Assembly: GCF_030506325.1 (NCBI RefSeq) | Contig: NZ_CP120683.1 | Location: 2,604,001 to 2,668,000 of the forward strand | Origin: Tunicatimonas pelagia | GTDB taxonomy: Bacteria; Bacteroidota; Bacteroidia; Cytophagales; Cyclobacteriaceae | Length of the DNA: 64,000 nt | Reading direction: 5' to 3' | In this document: positions 1 to 9,000 of the stretch, one piece after another | Position numbering within the stretch: position 1 is the first letter of the stretch | How the letters are laid out: each line of letters begins with the position of its first letter | Position numbers and translations under genes: made by a program | The notes under the pieces: model-generated | Seen by the model: only the letters and a program-made list of their open reading frames with translations | Told to the model about the DNA's origin: nothing | The model's database searches: none

Positions 1-3000
1 GTTTCGCTAATATCGATAAGTGTAGTACTGATTGTGTCGTTACCGAATACGGCGTATACATCATAGGGAGCCGAAGCGGCTGAGAATAGCGTATCTATGG
101 TTACAGTAAGGTCAGCCGTTTGGTCAGGATCATCGCAGTCGGGCAGAATACTCTCGGTAGTGAAGACAATTCCATTATCGCCCACCCGAGCCGAAGCACT
201 ACAATTATCCCTGCCATCTTCGGTAACTACCGTGTAAATGTAGCGACCGATAGGAACATCCGTAAAGGTCACTGACCCTAGCCCGGTTTCAGTACGCACA
301 ATACCATCCGATGATTGAATCGTAAACGTATACTCTTCGCTTTCACCCCCTTGTACTGTCAGTTCCAGCACTCCAGTGCTAGCTCCGCATTCGGTTAAAG
401 TGGTACTAGGAATAACAAGTCGGCCATCGAGTGAACAAGTCGTTATCGTAGTATCCCCGCCTACTATCGAGCAGTTGTTGGGGACGAATGTTCGGATACT
501 AGCTAATGTATCAGCATTTGCACTTTCATCAAATACATATAAAGCAATGCGATAGTCTCCTGACTCCAGATTCGTAAAGGTATTACTCCCCGGTGGTTCT
601 CGTAAGAAGTCGTTATATACCTCCTCAATACCATCATCATTCGTACGGAACATTACATACTCCGGGGTAATGTCATCTAAGCAGCCATCTGGTATTTCTA
701 GTGAGATAGCTCCCGCTGTGGTACAGGTTTCTGCTTGAACACTTACTTCAATTTCGTTTTGTACTCCAACTTGCACCTCAATAGTATCTCTCGGCGTACA
801 GGTTAGCCCAGCAAACCTGTCTTCAATAATTACTCGGTAGTTTCCAGCCAATACCGTATCCGGGTCAAACACGACAAAACCAATTCCGGTAAGGTCGGAG
901 GAAGTTGAATCCCAAGGAGATAGTATGGTAAGATCGTCTAACGACTGATAGCGGAAGCGGAACCGACTAGGTGGCGCAATGGAAGATGTTTCGGTAAATA
1001 CCTGAATCTGACCATCCTCAGCTCCAATACAACTAGCATCGGTAGGCACTACATTGAAGGCCGCCAAATCAAATCCGCAGCCACACAAATTGGTTGGGGT
1101 GACTGTGTACGTTACTTCGGCAGTATCGGTGCAAGCAGCAGCGTTAGTAGTTAACACAAATACGGTTTGATTATTTGCCACCACATAGCTGCTAGCCGAA
1201 GCGGTAATATCGTTGGTAAGCCCGGGGTCGCTAAACCATTGGTAGGTTACTCCAGCATCTCCGTTAACATCGCCTTGCAGTTCGGTTAAATCAACCGTGG
1301 CTAAATTACTACCGTCGCTATCCTCGCAAATAGCCGGAGGCGTTTGATCCATTGCTACCGGAACTGCAGCAATCTCAATTGCCAAAGTCATAACGTCTGA
1401 GCAAGGCCCATCCGTATCGTAGGTTACAGTATGAGAGGACGCTGTGGAAGCCAATAGATTGATCTCTCCACTGGCAGCATCTATCACCAGACCCGTTGTG
1501 CCCGAGAAAGTACCTCCGGTATTTCCAACGATGGTAGCAGTTGGATTAGTAGGCTCGTTCTGGCAGAATACGGTTACCCCGCCATAGTTGAAGTCAGCTA
1601 TTTCTTCGGCATTAATGGTTACTTCAATCGTGCTATCCGTTTGGCAAGTACCTCCGGTAGTATACGTGATATTGTGCGTACCTATACTCGAGCCAGCCAC
1701 ATTAACTACGCCGGTATTACTATCAATTAGTAACGTGGCACTGCTAAACGTACCGGGAGGAATCGTAGGGTTATCAACAGTTGGGGAAGGATCGGCTTGT
1801 CCTTTGCAGAAGCTAGTGCTAGCGTAGCTGAAACTGGGGTCATCATCGTCTAAAATCTCTATTGAGGAGGTTTGCGTATCATTACAACTACCTGAGATAA
1901 TCTCATTTTCTACGGTGTAGGTTCCAGAATTGGAGGCGGATAGATCAACTTCTCCAGTTGTAGCATTGATAATCAGCCCAGCAGGTGATGCAGTAAATGT
2001 TCCAGCACTGGCTCCAGGAGGAAACGCTGGAGTTGGATCAATATCTCCTTGACAGTACGGACCAACCGCATAGCTAAAGGTTGCATTAGCTGTACTAGCA
2101 ATTGTTACACTGAAGGTTTCGCTGGTTGGGCATGGCCCAGTATTGAAGCTATACGTAATTAGGTATGGCCCACCAACCGTACTAGCTACTAAATCAATCT
2201 CACCCGTAGTCACGTCATCAAATACTATTCCCGGATCAGCGGTAAATGTACCTCCGGGAGTTATCACCGATGGTGTAGGGTTGGTAGGATCACTTACGCA
2301 GTAAGTACCGCTGCTATAGCTAAAGCTAGCATCTGGGGCGGCGTTGATGGTGATAGGAATCGTTTGACTCACTTGGCAGGGGCCATTCGTTTCGTAAGTA
2401 ACGGAATGAGCACCCGCTGATGCCGTCGCAAGATCAATCTCACCCGTGGCAGTATTAATGGGTAGCCCCGATGTACTAGAGAATGTGCCTCCAGTGGTCC
2501 CGCTAATGGTCGCTACTGGGTTTGCATCGTCGGTGCAGAATATGTTTGCCGGGTAGCTAAAGTCTGCGCTTTCTTCCGGTTGAATGGTTACGTCAAACGT
2601 TCCGCTGGGTGAGCAGGTTCCTCCGATGGCGTAAGTAACCTCATACGTGCCAGCGTTACTGTTCGCTACCTCAATAACTCCTGTGGTAGCATTGATGACC
2701 AACCCGGGCGTACTACTAAACGTACCTCCGGCGGGGGCTACACTCGGAGTAGGATCGCCATCCGTAGGGCAGTAACTATCGGTAGGATAGCTCAAGCTTA
2801 CCGCTGCGGAGCTAGTCACTGTAACGAAATTTACTTTAGTTTCAGTGCTATCGGTCGCTAATCCTTGATCAATGGTTAGGCTTACTGTAACTGGTCCAGC
2901 CACGCTGTAGGTAACGTCATGAAACCCGACTCCAGTAGCAGTTGCCGGACTAGCACCAGCCCCAAAATCCCAGTTGTAGGTAGTAGCTCCCGAAGAAGCA

Positions 3001-6000
3001 TCCTCAAACCGAACCGTTTCACCTACACAAACGGTAGTTGGACTAGCATTGAAGTTAGGCACCGGTCCGGTTGAGCAGTCGTTAACGACTACTTGCTCGG
3101 TAGCAGTGCTAATGCAGCCGTTGGCGTTGGTAAATTCGTAGGTAATGGTGTGGGTTCCTACGGTGGCGATGGCTGGGTCAAAATCTGCCGTTCCGTTGCC
3201 ATTATCAGTAATGCCCGGCCCAGTGAAGGTTCCGCCACCCAAACCAGGATTGATGTTTACTGCGCCATCGGTTTCGCAGTAGGCGTTGTTTAGCCCGGAA
3301 ATGCTTACCGGGGTAATTGCGTTGACCGTGTAACTTACCGTGGCGACACTGATACAACTTCCGTCGCTAACCTCCGCGTAGAGCGTGGTACTACTGTTCA
3401 CCGAAGCTACAGTAGGGTCAGCTACCTGAGTAGTTAAGGTAGCTTCAGTATACCAAGTAAAGGCAGAACCAGCTCCGCCATCAATAGCAGATTGTAAAGC
3501 AAGGTCAGTTAAGTCTACCGTAGCAGTACCACTACCTTCGGTATCTTCGCAGACTGCTAAGTTTTGATCAGTTACAGCGGGTAAGCTACGGACGGTATAG
3601 GTAACTTCAGCCACATTGGTGCAGCCGTTTTCTGTCACTTGAGCGTATACAATATCCCCATCGTTTACAGAAAAGCTAGTAGGAGCAGGAATTTGAGAAG
3701 CTAATGTATTGTCTTCAAACCAATCAATGGTAGCTCCCGCTCCACCGTTGATGGATAGTTCCAGAGCGGTCAAGTCTACGATGGCTTCTCCGGGGGTGCC
3801 AGCGTCTTCACAAACTACGGGAGTTTGGTCGGTAGCTGTCGGTGCCGTACGGGTAGCAAATGATGCTACTGCCGTAGTATTCCCATCACCGCATAAGCCA
3901 ATAGAAGTAATACGGTAGTCATACGTCTGGCCAATATCTAGCCCGGTGAAGGTATAGGTAGTACCGGAAACTGTTTGAGGAGTAGTAGTCACAAAACCAT
4001 CGTCTGATGCTTCTACCCGATAATTCAACGCACCGGTTGCTGCATCCCAAGTCAGGCGGAATCCATCGCAGGTAGGATTATCAGCAATTACATTGGTGGG
4101 TGCTACTACAGTACCGCCTAAGGTAGTGACGCTAATGGTATCAGAATTGACCGAAATACCGCAACTGGTCTCGGTACGAACCCGGTAAAAGTATTCAGTT
4201 CCGGACGAGATACCCAGATTGACAACTAAAAACGTATCGGTAGGTACGACTTCATTATTATAATCCGCCAGAATGCTAGTAAAGTCAACATCGTTAGCCA
4301 CGTCAATGAAGTAGTTGGTAGCTCCGGTTACGGATACCCAGCGAGCGGTAAACGCATCGCAGGCAATGCCGGCAGCCGAGGTGGCCGTGGTGGCCGGAGC
4401 ACCTTCGGTGGTTACAGTGATGGTATCGGAGTTATCAGAAACACAACCACTAAGTACGGATCGTACTCGGTAGAAGTAATCAGTTTCAGGAGAGAGTCCG
4501 GTTACGTTTAGCTGGAAAGTTCCAGCGGGAACGTCTTCGTTCTCGTAACCAGTAACAAAGGTTCCCAGACCAAAATTAGCATCAGTCGCTACATCTACCC
4601 GGTATTCGGCACCAGATACCTCATCCCACTGAATAGTAAAGGTATTGCAGGTAATGGAGGGTAATGGTGTTTGGGCATTAGGACCAGTTGCCAGAGGAGG
4701 GTCAAAGAGTTCATACGTCTCATCCACCGTACATCCGGTAATATCATCAGTCACTACTATTTGGTACTCACCAACTCCCCGGGTAATAATGGTAGAAGTT
4801 TCCCCAGATAGTGCTACACTTCCTTGAAACCACTGAAAAGAATACGTTCCACTTCCTCCTGCTACCGAAACCTCAATAGTACCGTCGGTATTACCAACAC
4901 AGCTTGGGTCAGTCTGATTTACTAACGTAATTACCGGAGTAGCTATAGCTGCAATAACCACGGTATCACCGGTGCGACAAGCTTCGTTACTTGTAACATT
5001 GGATACCTCAATGTAGTAAGTCCCAGCCGCCAAGTTAGTTCCAGCCGTAGATACAGAATACTGATAAGTGGCTGCGTTCCCTATGAATGGGCTTGATTCG
5101 TCAATTTGCACCCCAAGGCTGTCGTATACCCGTACTAAATATTGATCGCCTGAAGCTGGAATAGATACTTCAATGTCGCCTGTAGCTGATCCATCGCAAC
5201 TGGCGGTAGTGGTTACTTCAACGTTAGGGGTAGCTCCTTCAGTATTTAAATCCAGATTACCAATTACAGCTACAACGGTAGTATCACAGTTTGTATCGTC
5301 ATCCGTTACAGTCAATGTATAGATGCCACCAGCTATCCCAAAACCAAGACCTCCATTGAGGTATGGATCAGTTTCGTTGATAGGATTACCATTCCAATCG
5401 TTGCCTGCCCATAAATAGCTGTAATTGCCACTTCCTCCACTGACACTCACTTCATAACTGCCAAAGTAACTACCACCGCTTCCGGTGCAATCTGCATTAT
5501 CATACCTATCAGGAGCATTACGCGTGTGGGTTACTACTAATGGATCGGTGAAATCTATCTCTACTTCATCAGTGGCCGGCGGGCAAGCCCCGTTGTCTAT
5601 TTCCCATTGGAAAGTATAGCGACCAGGAATATCTACCGTAACGGTAGCAGTTGGTGAAGTAGGATCATCAAAAGATACAGTAGTTGACCCGGGTGCCGGA
5701 GCAGTAACGGTCCAAGTACCAGTACCCGCCCCAGGGGTATTTCCGGTAAGTTGGTATTCAAGAGTACACGATGCACCATCGGCTCCAGCATTGACAACAG
5801 GTGCGTCAGAGATGGTTAAATCAAAAGTAGCAGGACTGGCACAGGTAGTACTCGAGGTGTAGGTAACTGTATAATTACCCGCAGTACTATTTTCTATATC
5901 AATAGCCCCGGTCGTAGCATTAATAGATAGTCCTGCGCCAGCTGAAAATGAGCCGCTTACCGGACTTGGACTGGTAGGCGATGTAGTTGCCCCGGGCAGT

Positions 6001-9000
6001 TTACAAAAATCTGATGCCGGATAAGTAAGGGTAGAAGCAGCCGGATCAGTGATAGTAACGCTGATCGTACTATCGGTATTGCAAGTACCTGGTGCGAAAT
6101 AGGTAACATTGTAAATACCCGCTGTACTGGCCGAAAGATCAATAGCACCCGCTCCAGTTCCGTTGGGTACGATGGACAAACCGGCGGGAATAGCTGAAAA
6201 GGAACCACCGGCATCTCCGGTAATGGTCACTGTAGGATTAGCATCCGTTCGGCAAAAAGTGGTTGCCCCGCCGTAGTTAAAACCTGGGTCGCTTGGATTG
6301 GTAATGGTTAGAGAGACTGTATGGCTATCGTTGCAAGTAAGGTTACCGACTTCGTAGGTAATAAAATACGTAGTACCCAGTGTTCCACTGGTTAAATCTA
6401 TCTCTCCGGTGGTGGCATCAATAGTTAAGCCACCGCTAGCACTATACATTCCGCCCGCAGTAGGTGGCAATGTGTTAGGCGAGACAGTACCCGTTGGACA
6501 GTAATCCGTATTGTCGTAGGTGAAAGTAGCATCCGGGGCGTTAGTTACCGTCAGTTCAGCTGCGCTAGAGGTAGTCGAGCACCCATTGGCATCAGTAACT
6601 ACAACCTGATACTGGTTACCCGATTGGGTCAGGGTAGCCCCGTTCACGATCAGTGAAGGATTGGTCTCCCCTACTAAATCGGCAAAGCCACCGCCGTTAT
6701 CTTCCTGCCATTGAAACGTAAGGCCGCTGCCCGAAGCTACTACATTAAATGTAGCATCTTGACCCGTACAAACAGTTTGGTCAGTAGGCTGAGTGGTAAC
6801 CTGCGGATTAGGCACCGTTAGCGTGGCACTAGCAGAAGTGATGTCACAACCTTCGTCGCTGGTAACGACCACCTGATACTGATTACCCGACTGCGCTAAG
6901 GTTACCCCGAATACGTTAAGTGAAGAACCCGTTTCCCCGGCTAAATCGGCAAAGCCACCTCCGGTATCTTCCTGCCACTGGTAGGTTAAACCCGTACCCG
7001 TAGCGGCTACGGTAAACGTGGCATTCTGGCCTTCGCAGACTGCCTGATCGGCAGGGTCGGTATTTACAGTAGGTAACGGATTTACAGTTACTAGCACCGA
7101 ACGAGTAATAGTTTGTCCAGCTCCATCTTCAACAGTCACTTGAAAGGTGGTAGTAGCTGTTGGCGTAGCAATAGGAGTAGTGCTTTCATCATCATCTAGC
7201 AATGCGGCGTTATCCCAAGTAATGGTGTAAGTACCGTCGCCACCCGAGGGTACCACCTCTAGCTGGGTACTTTCGCCCTCGCATATTTCATTAGGCGTAG
7301 CAGAAACAGTCGCCAATAGCGGGCCACCGGTTACGCCTATCTGCACAATGTCGATATCAGTACATAATGTTGACAGGTCAGTAACCGTGAGTATAAAATT
7401 GGTAGTTGCCCGCAGATTTTTTGTTTGTGGATTCTGGGCAGTCTCCATTAGTGGATTTTGTAGAGAATCTACTGGCTCCCAGCGATAGCTATACGAACCC
7501 GGGCCACCACTAGCCGAACCCACCAGTTGAATGTTGGTGTCAAAAGCAATATTCTGATCGGCTCCAGCATCAGCGGTGACGGAATTCACCACCACTTCGG
7601 TAGAGCCACTGGCCGCTACCGTGCAGCCATTAGCATCTACTACGTTGCCCACCAAATTGTATGTGGTAGTAGTAATCGGACTTACTGGAATAGCTTGACC
7701 ACTGTTGTAACCCGTAAGGGTACCAATGCCATTGTCAAGAGTAATAGTGTACGGCTGAGCACCACCGTTAATGGTAACTTGTAAATTGGCATTTTCTCCG
7801 GCGCAAATATCCCCATCATCGCTCAGCGAAGTACTGGTTGGCCCTTCGTTGACAGTAACGGCAGGAGTTTGAGTGAGCTGAGCATCAGTACAAATGCCCC
7901 CATTGCTGACCAATACATTGAATGTCTGGTTGGCCGTCAACGTACCCGTCGGTAAGTTAATGTCAGCCCCGGTTCCCGCAACTACTGAACCGATCAACGA
8001 GTCATCCGCATCGTTTCGTAACTGGTAGGTGTAGCCAGTCTGTGAACCACGCACAATCACATTAGTACCACCACCCGAACATACCTCAGTGTCCTGCATC
8101 TCTACCGTTAGGCTCACATCCGGATTCTCCGCCACCGTTACACTCACCGTCTGGGTTAGCTCTACCGGAGGACAGCTTCCGTTATCAGCTAGCACATTGA
8201 AAGTAATATCCCCGGTTAGGTTGCCTGTCGGCAAGTTCAGGTCACTTCCCGTACCGGGTACAGCGACACCAATCAAAGAATCATCCGCATCGTTACGAAG
8301 TTGGTAGTCTACGCCTAGCTCACTGTTGACTACTACAATGTTGGTGCTACCGTTCTCACAAATTGTTGGATCATCAGCACTCACCCCTAGGCTAATATTC
8401 GGCGAGGACTCAACGGTGACCTGAGCGGTATTTGTCAGCTCAGTTTCGGGGCAGGTAGTGTTGCTTACCGTTACCTCAAAGTTAGTAGTAGCGGTAAGAT
8501 TTCCAGTGGGTAAGCTGATCTGACCGCCGTTGCCTATTACTGCAGAGCCAATAGCACTGTTATCAGCTGCGTTACGAAGCTGATAGCTAAATCCGTTTTC
8601 CGTGCCATCTACTAAAATACTGGTTCCGGTACCAGAGCAAATCGTAGCATCTTGGGCAGTTACGGTGAGAGTCAACACTGGCGGGGGCACCACAGTAATA
8701 GTAGCCGAACCACTTCCGGCGACGGTACAGCCATTCGCATCAGTTATGTTACCTACTAAATTATATGTAGTGGTAGCCGTAAGTGCGGGAGTTGGAATTG
8801 GGTTACCGCTATTATAGTTATTTACTACCCCAATGCCGTTATCTATCTCAATAGTGTACGGTCCGGTACCCCCACTAATTGTTACTAACAAGTTGGCAGT
8901 TTCCCCTTCGCAGATAGTATTGTCACCTGATAGTTCGGCTAAAGTCGGTGGATCGTTAACCGTTACGGTAGCAGAACCCGTTCCAGTAACGGTACAGCCA